Shown here one piece after another: positions 51,019 to 60,731 of a stretch of DNA of 64,000 nt (the stretch's first letter is position 1; every line of letters begins with the position of its first letter). Source of the stretch: Glycomyces xiaoerkulensis. Lineage in GTDB: Bacteria; Actinomycetota; Actinomycetes; Mycobacteriales; Micromonosporaceae. The DNA lies in assembly GCF_002798405.1 (NCBI RefSeq), contig NZ_PGGV01000029.1, forward strand, positions 248,001-312,000, written 5' to 3'. A program made the translations under genes and the position numbers. The notes under the pieces are model-generated. The model was not told where the DNA came from and ran no database searches. It saw only the letters and a program-made list of their open reading frames with translations.

Positions 51019-51705
51019 CTACTGCATCGGGGTGGCGAAGACCCTCGCGGCGTCGTCGACGACCAGCCGCAGCGTGTCGCCGCCGGTCGTGAGCACGATC
51101 TCGCCGTCGGAGCGGTCGACCATGACCTCGGCGCCGGGGTCGACCCCGGCCCCGTGCAGGTCCGACAGCAGGTCCGGGTGGGTCTGCACCGACTCGCACA
51201 GGCGCGTCACGCGGACCTTCGCGCCCGGCGAGACCACGCTCAGCGGCCGCTCGTCGGCCTCCGAGCCGGCGACCAGCGCTTTGGCGTCGAGCTCGGTGAG
51301 CCCGGGGATGGTGTTGCCGTAAGGCGAATGCGTGGGGTGCTGGAGCAGCTCGTAGACGCGCTTCTCGACCGAGTCGCTCATGACGTGCTCCCACTTGCAC
51401 GCCTCCTCGTGGGCCTCGACGTAGGACATGCCGATCACGTCGACCAGGAGCCGCTCGGCCAGGCGGTGCTTGCGCATGACGGCCACCGCCTGCTTCCGGC
51501 CCTCCTCGGTCAACTCGAGATGTCGGTCGCTCTTGACGTTCAGCAGCCCGTGGCGCTGCATGCGCCCGACCGTCTGGGAGACCGTCGGGCCGCTCTGCTC
51601 GAGGCGTTCGGCGATCCGGGCCCTGAGTGCCGGGACGCCCTCCTCCTCCAGCTCGAGGATGGTGCGCAGGTACATCTCGGTGGTGTCGACGAGGTCTGTG
51701 GTCAC
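51019..51705 (-). CDS. ideR: Iron-dependent repressor IdeR/DtxR
   Basis: A 228-residue metal-activated repressor. The winged helix (about residues 4-70) includes MYLRTILELEEEG, RLEQSGPTVSQTVGRMQR, and the dimer/metal domain has ERLLVDVIGMSYVEAHEEACKWEHVMSD with the expected Cys, Glu and His ligands. A C-terminal SH3-like FeoA domain (about 145-228) is present. With ferrous iron it represses siderophore and iron-uptake genes. The GTG at 51705 follows AAGAAGGAACGAAGCT. The pair with sigB immediately upstream repeats the mycobacterial order, which supports IdeR over the Mn-type homologue. Confidence 0.93.
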   Translation of the reverse strand: MTTDLVDTTEMYLRTILELEEEGVPALRARIAERLEQSGPTVSQTVGRMQRHGLLNVKSDRHLELTEEGRKQAVAVMRKHRLAERLLVDVIGMSYVEAHEEACKWEHVMSDSVEKRVYELLQHPTHSPYGNTIPGLTELDAKALVAGSEADERPLSVVSPGAKVRVTRLCESVQTHPDLLSDLHGAGVDPGAEVMVDRSDGEIVLTTGGDTLRLVVDDAARVFATPMQ

Positions 51706-51794
51706 AGCTTCGTTCCTTCTTTAGGTCCGCCCGCGGGGCGGGGGTGGGTCAGGTAGCCGCCAGACCCCCTGTCAACCCCAATGATATACGCCGG

Positions 51795-52751
51795 TCAGGC
51801 CACATAGTCAGCGAGCCGCCCCGCATAGTCGGGTTGGCGCAGGCGGTGGAGGGCGTTCTTCTCGATCTGGCGGACCCGCTCCCGGGAGAGCCCGAAGTCG
51901 GCCGAGACCTCCTCGAGGGTGCGCTGGCGGCCGTCGTCGATGCCGAACCGCAGCCGCAGGACCTTCTGCTCGCGCTCGGGCAGGCTCGCCAGCACCGACG
52001 CGATGTGGCGCCGCAGCAGTGCGTAGGTGACCGACTCCTCGGTGGCGGCCGCGCGGGGCATGTGCGCGATCAGGTCGCCCAGGGCGGTCGAGTCGTCCTC
52101 GCCGACGGTCTGGTCGAGGCTCACCGGTTCGCGGTCGTAGCTCATCAGCTCGAGGACCTTGCCCGGGGTCGTCTCCATCGACTCGGCGACCTCCTCGTAC
52201 CGCGGCTCGCGGCCCAGCTCGGCCAGCAGCTCCTGCCGCACGCGGTTCATGCGCTTGATCTGGTCGACGGTGTGGGCCGGGACCCGGATGGTGCGGGACT
52301 GGTCGGTCACGGCCCGGTTGATGGCCTGCCGGATCCACCAGGTCGCGTAGGTGGAGAACTTGTAGCCCTTCTGGTAGTCGAACTTCTCCACCGCCCGGAT
52401 CAGCCCCAGGTTGCCCTCCTGGATCAGGTCGAGCAGGCCCATCCCGTGCCCGGTGTAGCGCTTGGCGACGCTGACGACCAGGCGCAGGTTCGACTCCAGC
52501 ATCCGCTGCTTGGCGGCCCGGCCCTCGGCGGCGATCTTGGCCAGTTCGCCGCGCAGGTCCGGATCGGTGGTTTCGCTGATGCGCCGGCCGGCCATCAGGC
52601 CCGCCTCGATCGCTTTGGCGCAGTCGACCTCTTCGGAGGCGGTGAGGAGGCGGTGCTTGCCGATGCCGTTGAGGTAGGCGCGGACCGGGTCCCCGGAGTA
52701 TTCGGCCGCGGGCTGGGCCGGCCGCTGACGGATGCTGTCGACGGGTGCCAT
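51795..52751 (-). CDS. sigB: RNA polymerase sigma factor, SigB/HrdA-type (group 2)
   Basis: A 318-residue sigma-70 protein with regions 1.2, 2, 3 and 4 but no long N-terminal extension. Region 2 has [31 protein letters not shown] and [10 protein letters not shown]; region 4 has [19 protein letters not shown]. It should direct polymerase to promoters similar to those of HrdB under stress or in stationary phase. The ATG at 52751 follows AAAGGCG. Its place next to ideR fits sigB. Absence of region 1.1 and the lower similarity to the gene at 56658 rule out the primary sigma factor. Confidence 0.92.
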   Translation of the reverse strand: MAPVDSIRQRPAQPAAEYSGDPVRAYLNGIGKHRLLTASEEVDCAKAIEAGLMAGRRISETTDPDLRGELAKIAAEGRAAKQRMLESNLRLVVSVAKRYTGHGMGLLDLIQEGNLGLIRAVEKFDYQKGYKFSTYATWWIRQAINRAVTDQSRTIRVPAHTVDQIKRMNRVRQELLAELGREPRYEEVAESMETTPGKVLELMSYDREPVSLDQTVGEDDSTALGDLIAHMPRAAATEESVTYALLRRHIASVLASLPEREQKVLRLRFGIDDGRQRTLEEVSADFGLSRERVRQIEKNALHRLRQPDYAGRLADYVA

Positions 52752-53129
52752 CGTTGTCGCCTTTCGCTGCAGTCGGACACTGGTGGGTGTTCCTCCCTGT
52801 CCGGCGATCGCCGGTGGGGTGGGATACCAGCTTGCAGCGGAAATCGGCTGATGAGATCCCTCAGCCGGAAGGGTGGCACGAACCCGGGATACAGCCTCGG
52901 AGGTTCCGATCGCGGTCATGCCGGCGACACCCGAAGGCCACCGGCCGTACGGCGAAGCACACCACGGCGGGGCGCGGGCGCCCGGCCGGAAGCCACCGCC
53001 CGCACCGGAGCGTACTCCGGCGGTGCAAGCGGCCGAGGCCGCGCGGCACCGCGGCGACGGCCGGTTCGGCCACCGGAGTGAGAACGAAGAGCTCCGCCCC
53101 AGGGGGTGCGGCGGGCGGAGCCGGGTCGG
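52752..53129. other. Gene-poor stretch upstream of sigB
   Basis: About 380 bp without a supported gene, between sigB and the DUF3039 terminator. It must hold the sigB promoter. Open frames here are short and lack family features. No clear -35/-10 pair was found. Confidence 0.5.
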
Positions 53130-53155
53130 CTCGCCCCTCGGCCGGGAGGGGCGAG
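53130..53155 (-). terminator. Terminator after DUF3039 gene
   Basis: A perfect 10-bp stem (53130-53139 with 53146-53155) with loop GGCCGG lies 5 bp beyond the stop codon. Confidence 0.75.
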
Positions 53156-53160
53156 GCGGC

Positions 53161-53415
53161 CTACTTCTTCATGTGCTTGAAGATCTCTTTGCAGCTCGGG
53201 CAGATCGGGAAGCGGTCGGGGTCGCGCGAGGGCACCCACATCTTTCCGCAGAGGGCCTTGACCGGAACGCCGTCGACCATGGCGGCCATGAGCTTGTCCT
53301 TCGGCACGTAGTGCGAGAAGCGCTCCTCATCGCCGTCCTCGTAGGTGTAATCCGGCTGGATCTCGGTCTGCTCTTCGAGCGCTGTGGAACCACCAGTGGT
53401 AGGAAGCTCGCTCAC
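53161..53415 (-). CDS. DUF3039 family protein
   Basis: An 84-residue actinobacterial protein with a conserved [15 protein letters not shown] start, [27 protein letters not shown] with three cysteines that probably bind zinc, and a basic end. The function is unknown; it is usually encoded near sigma and helicase genes, as here. The GTG at 53415 follows GAGGAG. Confidence 0.9.
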   Translation of the reverse strand: MSELPTTGGSTALEEQTEIQPDYTYEDGDEERFSHYVPKDKLMAAMVDGVPVKALCGKMWVPSRDPDRFPICPSCKEIFKHMKK

Positions 53416-53473
53416 GTCAACTCACTCCTCGTTCACGCTAAAGACCCGTCAAGTCTGCCACGTCCGGCGCGCT

Positions 53474-53800
53474 TTAGTCGGATTCGATCATGCGGTGTTC
53501 AGGGGCCGATAGCGTCCGGGCACGCCGCCGATGGGGTCGGAACAGGCTGCGGCCCCGCTTGGGCAGGCGATCGTTGGCCAGCAGCACCGCCAGCCAGGGC
53601 AGCGCCACCATGCCGACCAGCGTCGCCGGCAGCCACAGCCACAGCAGAGGGGCCCGGACCATGAGCAGGACACCGCACAGAACCACCAGGAAGGCGCGGA
53701 TAGACATCATCCAGACATACCTGACGGTCCGGATGCGCCGCTCCTCGGCGGGGGACATGCCGGCATCGGTGATGAGCTGCGTCTGCTCTCGACGTCCCAC
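53474..53800 (-). CDS. DUF3099 family membrane protein
   Basis: A 108-residue protein with two membrane helices (about residues 32-48 and 51-73) and a basic cytoplasmic tail. The opening [24 protein letters not shown] is characteristic of DUF3099. The function is unknown. It is divergent from dtd with a 41-bp gap. Confidence 0.85.
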   Translation of the reverse strand: MGRREQTQLITDAGMSPAEERRIRTVRYVWMMSIRAFLVVLCGVLLMVRAPLLWLWLPATLVGMVALPWLAVLLANDRLPKRGRSLFRPHRRRARTLSAPEHRMIESD

Positions 53801-53841
53801 CCTTCGAGCCTACTCCGGTCGGCTGCGGCATGATCGAGCAC

Positions 53842-54264
53842 ATGAAGGCAGTTGTGCAGACCGTGAGCGAAGCCGAAGTCACCGTCGAGGGGACCGCCGT
53901 GGGCGCCGTCCGCGACGGCTTGCTGGTGCTGCTCGGCGTCACCCATTCGGACGGTCCTGAACAGGCGCGCTGGATCGCCGACAAGATCTGGAGACTCAGG
54001 ATCATCGGCGAGGAGCAGTCGGCATCCGATCTGGACGCCCCGATCCTCCTGGTCAGCCAGTTCACCCTCTACGCCGACACCCGCAAGGGCCGCCGCCCGT
54101 CCTGGAAGGACGCCGCTCCGGGGCCGGTGGCCGAGCCGCTGGTCGACGCCGTCGCCCAGGCCCTGCGCGACCTCGGCGCCCACGTCGAGACCGGCAAGTT
54201 CGGCGCCATGATGGACGTCCGCAGCACCAACGTCGGCCCCAACACCATCCTCCTGGAGCGCTGA
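53842..54264 (+). CDS. dtd: D-aminoacyl-tRNA deacylase
   Basis: A 140-residue enzyme that removes D-amino acids and glycine from mischarged tRNA. Both family motifs are present: SQFTLYAD (SQxTL) and NVGPNT (NxGPxT, the cross-subunit Gly-cisPro motif). The ATG at 53842 gives the normal [11 protein letters not shown] start; an upstream in-frame ATG (53830) would add four residues. The segment [11 protein letters not shown] differs from the more common FGAxMxVxLVND form, so the C-terminal strand is diverged. Confidence 0.92.
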   Translation: MKAVVQTVSEAEVTVEGTAVGAVRDGLLVLLGVTHSDGPEQARWIADKIWRLRIIGEEQSASDLDAPILLVSQFTLYADTRKGRRPSWKDAAPGPVAEPLVDAVAQALRDLGAHVETGKFGAMMDVRSTNVGPNTILLER

Positions 54265-54328
54265 ACTCGGGCGGATCGGCACCCTAGAATCGAGCGGTCC
54301 GTCCGTCTCGAGACAGTGAGGAGTCCCG

Positions 54329-56041
54329 ATGATCCCGGCCGCCCCGCCCGAGTCGCTTCCGTCGCTTCGGGTCTGGCAGCGCAAGGCGATGGTCGACTAC
54401 CACCGGGGGCAGAGCCGGGACTTCCTGGCGGTGGCGACGCCGGGCGCGGGCAAGACCACCTTCGCCCTGCGCATCGCCTACGACCTGCTGGCCGACGGCA
54501 CGGTCGACACCGTCACCGTCGTCTGCCCCACCGAGCACCTCAAGACCCAGTGGTCGATCGCCGCGGCCGGCTTCGGCATCCAACTCGACCCGGCCTTCCG
54601 CAACAGCGACGTCCACAGCGCCGCCGACTACCACGGCGTGGCCCTCACCTATGCGCAGGTCGGGGCCGACCCGGCGGTCCACCGCCGCCGGACCCTGGCC
54701 CGGCGCACCCTGGTGATCCTCGACGAGATCCACCACGCCGGCGACTCGCGCTCCTGGGGCGAGGGCGTCCAGACCGCCTTCGAAGAGGCCGAGCGCCGGC
54801 TGGCGCTGACCGGCACGCCCTTCCGCAGCGACGACAACCCGATCCCGTTCGTGGAGTACGAGGAGTATCCCGACGGCTCCAAACGCTCGAAGTCCGAGGC
54901 GCTCTACGGCTACCGGGACGCGCTGGCCGACGGCGTGGTCCGGCCGGTCATCTTCATGGCCTACTCCGGCGAGGCCAAGTGGCGCTCCAGCGCCGGCGAC
55001 GAACTGGCGGTGCGGCTGGGCCAGCCGCTGACCAAGGACCTCACCAGCCAGGCCTGGCGCACCGCGCTGGACCCGGCGGGGGAGTGGATCAGGCAGGTCA
55101 TCGCCGGGGCCGACCGGCGGCTGGAGTCGCTGCGGGCGGCCGGGATGCCCGACGCCGCCGGGCTCGTCATCGCCTCCGACCAGAACAGCGCCCGCGCCTA
55201 CGCCGGCATCCTCAAGCGCGTCACCGGGAAGACCGCCACGGTGGTCCTCTCGGACGACGCCGGCTCCTCGGATCGGATCGCCAAGTTCGCCGAGTCCGAC
55301 GACGAGTGGCTCGTCGCCGTCCGCATGGTCTCCGAGGGCGTCGACATCCCGCGCCTGGCCGTCGGGGTGTACGCCACCAACGCGCACACCCCGCTGTACT
55401 TCGCCCAGGTCATCGGGCGGTTCGTGCGCTCGCGCCGCCAGGGCGAGACCGCCTCGGTGTTCCTGCCGAGCGTGGTGCCGCTCCTGGAGCTCGCCGAGGG
55501 CCTCGAGGCCGACCGCGACCACGTGATCAAGGCGCGGAGCGAGGACGCCGATCCCGAGGCGCTCCTGGAGCGGGCGCAGCGGCAACTGAACGAGGGCACC
55601 GAGCTCGACGGTGCGCGCGAGACGCTCGAGAGCAGCGCCGAGCTCGATCAGGTGATCTTCGAGGGCGGCTCGTTCGGCATGCCGGTGCAGGCCGGCAGCG
55701 CCGAGGAGCAGGAGTACCTGGGCCTGCCGGGGCTGCTGACCTCCGAGCAGGTCCACCTGCTGCTGCAGAAGCGGCAGCGGGAGCAGTTGGCCAAGCAGCG
55801 CGGGAAATCCGCCGGCGAGGGCGCCGAGCGACCGCGGGCCGAGCCGCCGATGACGAACGCGCAGCGGCGGTTGAAACTGCGCAAGCAGTTGAACCAGCTC
55901 GTCGGCGCCCAGGCGTTCGCCACCGGCGAGCCCCACGGGAAGATCCACGCCAGGCTCCGCTCGAGCTGCGGCGGGCCGCCGAGCGCTCAGGCGACGATCG
56001 AGCAGTTGGAGGAGCGGATCGCGACCATCCGGTCGTGGTAG
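54329..56041 (+). CDS. SF2 DEAD/DEAH-box helicase
   Basis: A 570-residue superfamily 2 helicase. RecA1 has the Q-like RVWQRKAMVDYHRG, Walker A ATPGAGKTT, DEIHH (motif II, DExH) and LTGTPFRSD (motif III). RecA2 has VRMVSEGVDIPRLAVG (V) and YFAQVIGRFVRSRR (VI). A C-terminal helical part of about 170 residues contains LLLQKRQREQLAKQ. It is widespread in actinobacteria near hrdB and DUF3039, with no defined role; DNA repair is often assumed. The ATG at 54329 follows GAGGAG. Confidence 0.9.
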   Translation: MIPAAPPESLPSLRVWQRKAMVDYHRGQSRDFLAVATPGAGKTTFALRIAYDLLADGTVDTVTVVCPTEHLKTQWSIAAAGFGIQLDPAFRNSDVHSAADYHGVALTYAQVGADPAVHRRRTLARRTLVILDEIHHAGDSRSWGEGVQTAFEEAERRLALTGTPFRSDDNPIPFVEYEEYPDGSKRSKSEALYGYRDALADGVVRPVIFMAYSGEAKWRSSAGDELAVRLGQPLTKDLTSQAWRTALDPAGEWIRQVIAGADRRLESLRAAGMPDAAGLVIASDQNSARAYAGILKRVTGKTATVVLSDDAGSSDRIAKFAESDDEWLVAVRMVSEGVDIPRLAVGVYATNAHTPLYFAQVIGRFVRSRRQGETASVFLPSVVPLLELAEGLEADRDHVIKARSEDADPEALLERAQRQLNEGTELDGARETLESSAELDQVIFEGGSFGMPVQAGSAEEQEYLGLPGLLTSEQVHLLLQKRQREQLAKQRGKSAGEGAERPRAEPPMTNAQRRLKLRKQLNQLVGAQAFATGEPHGKIHARLRSSCGGPPSAQATIEQLEERIATIRSW

Positions 56042-56112
56042 CGGAGCCGGACCCGAACACACGGGCACCGGCGGCGTTCGCCGGGAGCGAACAGCGCTCG
56101 CCCGAGACGAGT

Positions 56113-56142
56113 CGAGCCCGGACGGTTCCCCGTCCGGGCTCG
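56113..56142. terminator. Bidirectional terminator between helicase and DUF7455 genes
   Basis: A perfect 12-bp stem (56113-56124 with 56131-56142) with a 6-nt loop lies between convergent genes. Confidence 0.8.
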
Positions 56143-56168
56143 CTCTCAAGCTGTCTCGGTCGTGCTCG

Positions 56169-56408
56169 TCAGTTCTCCGATGCCATAAGGTCCATGCCGC
56201 GCCACTCGAACTCGGGGGCGACATTGAAATCGATGGCGATCGGTACGAGCTTCTCGGCGTACTGGTTCGCGTGGTGTCCGCAGAAGACGAGATCGCTGCC
56301 TTCCGCGAGCGTCACGCGCAGCTTGGCCGCGGCGCTACACCGATCGCAGCGCTCGCCCGAGATCGGACGTTCCTCCGTCTGGGGCGGGGGCGTCAGGGTG
56401 GATGTCAT
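56169..56408 (-). CDS. DUF7455 family small protein
   Basis: A 79-residue actinobacterial protein with a conserved core CDRCSAAAKLRV, LVFCGHHANQYAEKL; two Cys, one Cys and paired His suggest a zinc site. The ATG at 56408 follows GGAGGACCTGGT. It lies downstream of the primary sigma gene on the same strand, a common arrangement. The function is unknown. Confidence 0.88.
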   Translation of the reverse strand: MTSTLTPPPQTEERPISGERCDRCSAAAKLRVTLAEGSDLVFCGHHANQYAEKLVPIAIDFNVAPEFEWRGMDLMASEN

Positions 56409-56657
56409 ACCAGGTCCTCCGCTGCGTTCGGTCGGTGGTTGTCTTTCGCCGTTGACCGGCTCATCCCGTTCAACGCCTGCACTGTACTACCTCTTCCCTA
56501 GTCGGGCTTGGTGAGACCGGGCTCACTGACCCCCTGGGGACGCGATAGTTGTTCCACACCGTAGCCGACGAACCGGCCGATCGGCAACCTGGCGCCTGGT
56601 GCGATCTCTCGCCCGTTCGGGTGATACGGGATCGGCCGAGGCGCGGTCTCCGGCGGC

Positions 56658-58280
56658 TCAGTCCAGATAGTCCCGCAGCACCTGCGAGCGCGACGGGTGG
56701 CGCAGTTTCGACATCGTCTTGGACTCGATCTGGCGGATCCGCTCGCGGGTGACGCCGTAGACCTGGCCGATCTCGTCGAGCGTGCGAGGCTGGCCGTCGG
56801 TGAGGCCGAACCGCAGCCGCACCACGCCGGCCTCGCGCTCGGAGAGGGTCTGGAGCACCTGCTGGAGCTGCCCCTGCAGGAGCGAGAACGAGACCGCGTC
56901 GACGGCGACGATCGCCTCGGAGTCCTCGATGAAGTCGCCGAGCTGGCTGTCGCCCTCGTCGCCGATCGTCTGGTCGAGGCTGATCGGCTCGCGCGCGTAC
57001 TGCTGTATCTCCAGGACCTTCTCCGGGGAGATGTCCATCTCCTTGGCCAGCTCCTCGGGCGTGGGCTCGCGGCCCAGATCCTGCAGCAGCTCACGCTGTA
57101 TGCGGCCGAGCTTGTTGATGACCTCGACCATGTGGACCGGTATACGGATGGTCCGGGCCTGGTCGGCCATGGCGCGGGTGATGGCCTGCCGGATCCACCA
57201 GGTGGCGTAGGTGGAGAACTTGTAGCCCTTGGTGTAGTCGAACTTCTCGACCGCGCGGATGAGGCCGAGGTTGCCCTCCTGGATCAGGTCGAGGAAGGCC
57301 ATGCCGCGGCCGGTGTAGCGCTTGGCGAGGCTGACCACCAGCCGCAGGTTCGCCTCCAGGAGGTGGTCCTTGGCGCGGTCGCCGTCGCGGATGATCCACT
57401 CCAGGTCGCGCCGGAGCTGGGTGGGGATCTCCTCGCCGGAGGCCCGGAGCTGCTTGAGCCGCTCCACGGCGTACAGGCCGGCCTCTATGCGCTTGGCGAG
57501 CTCGACCTCCTGGGCCGCGTTCAGCAGCGGCACCTTGCCGATCTGCTTGAGGTAGGCGCGGACCGAGTCGGCCGAGGCGGTCATCTCGGCGTCCTTGCGG
57601 GCCTGCTTGAGGGCCTCGGAGTCCTCTTCGTCCCACTCGAAGTCGTTCTCGACGGGCTCGTCGGGGTCGAGCGGGTCCTGTTTGGACTTCTTCGCGGCCT
57701 TCTTGGCGGCCTTCTTGCGGGTGGTCTTCTTGGCGGGCTTGGGGGCCTTCTCCTCGTCGGCCGCGGCGGCCTCCTCGGCGGCCAGGGCCGCGAGCGCCTC
57801 GTCGTCGAGGTCCTCGACCGGCTTCTTCTTGGCGGCGGCCTTCTTGGTGCTCTTGCGGGCGGCCTTCTTGGCGGTCTTCTTGGCCGCGGCCTTCTTCGCC
57901 TTCTTCGGCGCCGGGGCCTCTTCGGACTCCTCCTCGGCGCCCTCGGCGGCGTCGGGCTTCTTCGCTGCGGTCTTCTTGGCCGCGGTCTTCTTGGTCGCCT
58001 TCTTGGCGGCCTTGGCGGTGGCGGCGGTGCGCGAAGATGTGGCGGTGCGGGCGGCGGGGACGCGCTTCCTGCCGGCGCTCGAGCCGTCGACCACAACGGT
58101 GACCTCGGCCTCGGCGAGCGCCTTGAGCACCAGTTTGCCGTCGGCGGGGGAGGCCTGAGCCGTCTCCAAGACCTGGGCGACCTTCGCGGACGTCAGCTGT
58201 CCGTCGCTCTCACGGGCCAGTTCGAGCAATGAGTCGGTCAGGGAGTTGACGTCAGTGCCGTTGGGACGTGCGTCAGTCAC
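56658..58280 (-). CDS. rpoD: Primary RNA polymerase sigma factor (HrdB/SigA)
   Basis: A 540-residue group 1 sigma factor. Region 1.1-like residues (about 1-65) are followed by a Lys/Ala-rich insert with repeated KKxAKK blocks (about 70-215) and an acidic stretch. Then come regions 1.2 to 4: [53 protein letters not shown] split across region 2, [13 protein letters not shown], and [15 protein letters not shown] in the region 4.2 helix-turn-helix. The GTG at 58280 follows GGAAGGTTGCTC. It directs housekeeping transcription. The insert resembles the extended N-termini of other actinomycete HrdB proteins. Confidence 0.95.
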   Translation of the reverse strand: MTDARPNGTDVNSLTDSLLELARESDGQLTSAKVAQVLETAQASPADGKLVLKALAEAEVTVVVDGSSAGRKRVPAARTATSSRTAATAKAAKKATKKTAAKKTAAKKPDAAEGAEEESEEAPAPKKAKKAAAKKTAKKAARKSTKKAAAKKKPVEDLDDEALAALAAEEAAAADEEKAPKPAKKTTRKKAAKKAAKKSKQDPLDPDEPVENDFEWDEEDSEALKQARKDAEMTASADSVRAYLKQIGKVPLLNAAQEVELAKRIEAGLYAVERLKQLRASGEEIPTQLRRDLEWIIRDGDRAKDHLLEANLRLVVSLAKRYTGRGMAFLDLIQEGNLGLIRAVEKFDYTKGYKFSTYATWWIRQAITRAMADQARTIRIPVHMVEVINKLGRIQRELLQDLGREPTPEELAKEMDISPEKVLEIQQYAREPISLDQTIGDEGDSQLGDFIEDSEAIVAVDAVSFSLLQGQLQQVLQTLSEREAGVVRLRFGLTDGQPRTLDEIGQVYGVTRERIRQIESKTMSKLRHPSRSQVLRDYLD

Positions 58281-58387
58281 GAGCAACCTTCCGAGGCAAT
58301 GGCGGGCACGGCGAAGCCGGGCTCCATGGCGGGTGAGCTGAATATTGGGTCGGCAGCCACGGCCGGAACACGACCGGGCAGGCGTGA

Positions 58388-58393
58388 ATTGTA
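58388..58393 (-). promoter_or_regulatory. -10 box of rpoD promoter
   Basis: TACAAT on the minus strand, about 105 bp upstream of the rpoD start. No matching -35 box was found, so it is tentative. Confidence 0.35.
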
Positions 58394-58492
58394 GCGCTGA
58401 AATGCGCGATCGGCCCGTCCGTGTAGCCGTTTCGAGCTGTGTTTCCGCATTATTGGTGGCGATGTCTTCGGTTCGAGGGGCGTGACGGCGGT

Positions 58493-59005
58493 CTATTCTA
58501 CCGTGCAGGTGCCTTCGGGTGCGGTGATGCCGCCGCCGAGCGAGAACGACAGGCGTGCATCGGAGGTCGACCGGACCTCGACGAAGTCCTCGCCGATGAC
58601 CACCGTGACCGGATCCTCCCACTCCAGGTCGAATTCATCGCGACCCTGGTAGAAGTAGGCATGGGTGTGGAGGCCGGCGGGGTAGTCGTCGGGCCCGTAC
58701 CTGATGAGCGCCGAGCCCTCGTACTCCTCGTCGGTCTCGTCGACCTCGAGGACGTTGAAGCCGCGGTCCTCCAACTGCCGGCCGGCCTGCTCGGCCAGCC
58801 CGGAGTTGTCGGTGCCGTTGAGAACCACCACCTCGATCTCCTCCGGGGCCGGAATGGGAGCGGTTTTGATCTCCACCGCCCCGGGCTCGCAGTCGCTGCC
58901 GGCGGCGAGCTGCGAGTCGTTCTGGATCGCCCACAGGGTCACCACGCCCGCCACCAGCGCCAATACGCACAACACGATCAGAGCGCGAATACGAGCGATA
59001 CGCAC
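58493..59005 (-). CDS. LytR_C-domain membrane protein
   Basis: A 170-residue protein with one N-terminal membrane helix ([20 protein letters not shown]) and an extracytoplasmic LytR C-terminal domain (about 60-125, [33 protein letters not shown]). It lacks the LCP phosphotransferase domain, so it is an accessory protein rather than a wall-polymer ligase. The start is GTG at 59005. It is divergent from the DUF4193 gene. Confidence 0.85.
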   Translation of the reverse strand: MRIARIRALIVLCVLALVAGVVTLWAIQNDSQLAAGSDCEPGAVEIKTAPIPAPEEIEVVVLNGTDNSGLAEQAGRQLEDRGFNVLEVDETDEEYEGSALIRYGPDDYPAGLHTHAYFYQGRDEFDLEWEDPVTVVIGEDFVEVRSTSDARLSFSLGGGITAPEGTCTVE

Positions 59006-59324
59006 TGAGGCCTCCCCGAGTCTCGAAGTTGACCAAAGGCTATCGTGCGCTCCGCGTCCGCGTGGGGCAGAGGCGCTACACTCGCTGCACGTGCCACACG
59101 AGTGATTCTCGCCACATTAGGGATGAAAATGTGGGTCCCATGATGTATACGAATGGACTGCACGCGGTAAGGTACCCCGCCTGCAGGGACGGACAGAACC
59201 CGCCAGGAAACCGAAGTCGAAACCGAGCGTCACCGACAATGCCTCCAGCGGCACCGCCGCAGCCATCGGAGTCGCGCCGCTTCGACGCGCCTGTGCCAGA
59301 AGAAATCAATTGGAGTGGAAGACG
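59006..59324. other. 319-bp intergenic region
   Basis: No gene is supported here. A TACACT hexamer at 59077-59082 could be a -10 box for the DUF4193 gene but lacks a partner. The stretch 59100-59170 is lower in G+C than its surroundings. Confidence 0.45.
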
Positions 59325-59621
59325 ATGGCAACCGACTATGACGCCCCGCGCCGGGACAAGGAAGAGGCCCCCGGCGCCGACAGCATCGAGGCGCTCGCCA
59401 AGAGCCGCAGCGATCAGTCGGGGTCGGTGGACGTCGACGAGGCCGAGGTGGCCGAGAACTTCGAGCTGCCCGGCGCCGATCTCGGCGACGAGGAGCTCTC
59501 GGTCAAGGTCCTGCCGATGCAGAACGACGAGTTCCGCTGCTCGAGCTGCTTCCTGGTCCACCACCGGAGCCAGTACGCCAAGGAGAAGAACGGGCAGCCG
59601 GTCTGCAAGGACTGCGTCTAG
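59325..59621 (+). CDS. DUF4193 family protein
   Basis: A 98-residue actinobacterial protein. The N-terminal part is acidic and probably flexible; the C-terminal zinc ribbon is FRCSSCFLVHHRSQYA...PVCKDCV. The ATG at 59325 follows GGAGTGGAAGACG. The function is unknown; a nucleic-acid or polymerase partner is plausible from the acidic-plus-ribbon layout. Confidence 0.9.
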   Translation: MATDYDAPRRDKEEAPGADSIEALAKSRSDQSGSVDVDEAEVAENFELPGADLGDEELSVKVLPMQNDEFRCSSCFLVHHRSQYAKEKNGQPVCKDCV

Positions 59622-59699
59622 CCCGGCGAGGAGCGCACCCGGAACCAGGGGGACCACTTGCCCGTAGATCCCCCGGGAACGCCCCTCGGAGCGCCCGGC

Positions 59700-60191
59700 C
59701 TACGCCGCCTCGGCGGGCCGAGCGACCGCAAGCGCCTCCCGCAGCCTCTCGGGGTTGCGGGAGGAGACCACCCAGTACGGCGTCGGATCGTCCGGATCGT
59801 CCAGGACGACACGGATCCCGCGCCGGATCCACGGCCGCTGCACCACGAACGCGAGCGGATGCAGGGCCACCCCCAGCGAATCCGAGTAGGCCGTCGGCTC
59901 GAGCACCTCGACCCGGTCGATCGCCGAGACCGGCAGTCTCGCGTCGTCGACGTGGAGCCACCGCCCCTCGCCGTGCTCGACCACCCGCACCGGGAGCCGA
60001 CCCAGCCACCACGCCCCGATCAGCGGCACGAGGAAGACGGCGACGCTGAGCGTCAGCCGCCACCAGCGCAGATCCCCGAAGTTCGACAGCCCCGCGGCCA
60101 CGGCCGCGGCCGCGACGGTGCCGATCCACCCGGCCCACGGCATTCGCATCCGCTCGGCGTAGCGCACTCCGCTCTCCATGTCTGAGACCAT
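59700..60191 (-). CDS. DUF3093 family membrane protein
   Basis: A 163-residue protein with two membrane helices near the N-terminus (about 20-36 and 45-65) and a cytoplasmic domain with [22 protein letters not shown] and [17 protein letters not shown]. These segments define DUF3093. It is divergent from the dUTPase gene, a conserved arrangement. An ATG at 60179 is an alternative start. The function is unknown. Confidence 0.85.
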   Translation of the reverse strand: MVSDMESGVRYAERMRMPWAGWIGTVAAAAVAAGLSNFGDLRWWRLTLSVAVFLVPLIGAWWLGRLPVRVVEHGEGRWLHVDDARLPVSAIDRVEVLEPTAYSDSLGVALHPLAFVVQRPWIRRGIRVVLDDPDDPTPYWVVSSRNPERLREALAVARPAEAA

Positions 60192-60254
60192 AGCTCAGTC
60201 ACGGCTGCGCCTTCGGAGCCGCGAGCGAGTGCCGTCGAGAGGAAGTTTGAGACT

Positions 60255-60731
60255 GTGAACGCCGATGTGCCGGTCGCCATCAGGCGGCTCGATCCCGACC
60301 TGCCGATCCCGGCCTACGCCAACCCCGGCGACGCCGGGGCCGACCTGTACGCCGCCGAGGGCGTCGAACTGGGCCCCGGGCGCCGCACCCTGGTGCCCAC
60401 CGGCGTCGCGGTGGCCATCCCCGACGGCTACGTCGGGTTCATAACCCCGCGCTCGGGCCTGGCGCACCGGCTCGGCGTCACCGGCGTCAACGCCCCCGGC
60501 ACGATCGACTCCGGCTACCGGGGCGAGATCAAGTGCAACCTCATCAATCTCGATCCGGAGCGGACCGCCGTCATCGAGCGCGGGGACCGTATCGCACAAT
60601 TGGTTGTCCAACCGGTAGTACGAGCCCGATTCACCGAGGTCGACGACCTGGCCCCCACCCAGCGGGGCGAGAACGGCCACGGATCGACCGGCGGACACCG
60701 CCGACTCGCAGAGGAGAACGAACGTGTTTAG
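60255..60731 (+). CDS. dut: Deoxyuridine 5'-triphosphate nucleotidohydrolase
   Basis: A 158-residue trimeric dUTPase that lowers dUTP and supplies dUMP. Conserved motifs are DAGADLYA (1), [12 protein letters not shown] (2), [14 protein letters not shown] (3), GDRIAQLVV (4) and the C-terminal GxxGHGSTGG arm (5). The GTG at 60255 gives the normal length. Its stop overlaps the DUF3710 start by eight bases. Confidence 0.96.
   Translation: MNADVPVAIRRLDPDLPIPAYANPGDAGADLYAAEGVELGPGRRTLVPTGVAVAIPDGYVGFITPRSGLAHRLGVTGVNAPGTIDSGYRGEIKCNLINLDPERTAVIERGDRIAQLVVQPVVRARFTEVDDLAPTQRGENGHGSTGGHRRLAEENERV

Noticed and set aside
51719-51794. IdeR promoter TTGACA with a TACCTG -10
   Set aside because: The spacing is only 14 bp and other hexamers at 17 bp do not resemble a -10 box.
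52881-52907. ECF-type promoter for sigB: minus-strand GGAAC followed by GTT
   Set aside because: The spacing from GGAAC to GTT is 19 bp, longer than the usual 16-18 for SigH/SigE/SigR promoters, and the -10 lacks the preceding conserved bases.
53842-54264. Dtd with a broken active site
   Set aside because: On inspection SQFTLYAD and NVGPNT satisfy the SQxTL and NxGPxT motifs; only non-catalytic residues of the last strand differ.
57640-58080. Repeat array or CRISPR-like element in the sigma gene
   Set aside because: The periodic AAG/GCC pattern encodes Lys/Ala repeats in frame; there are no fixed-length repeats and unique spacers.
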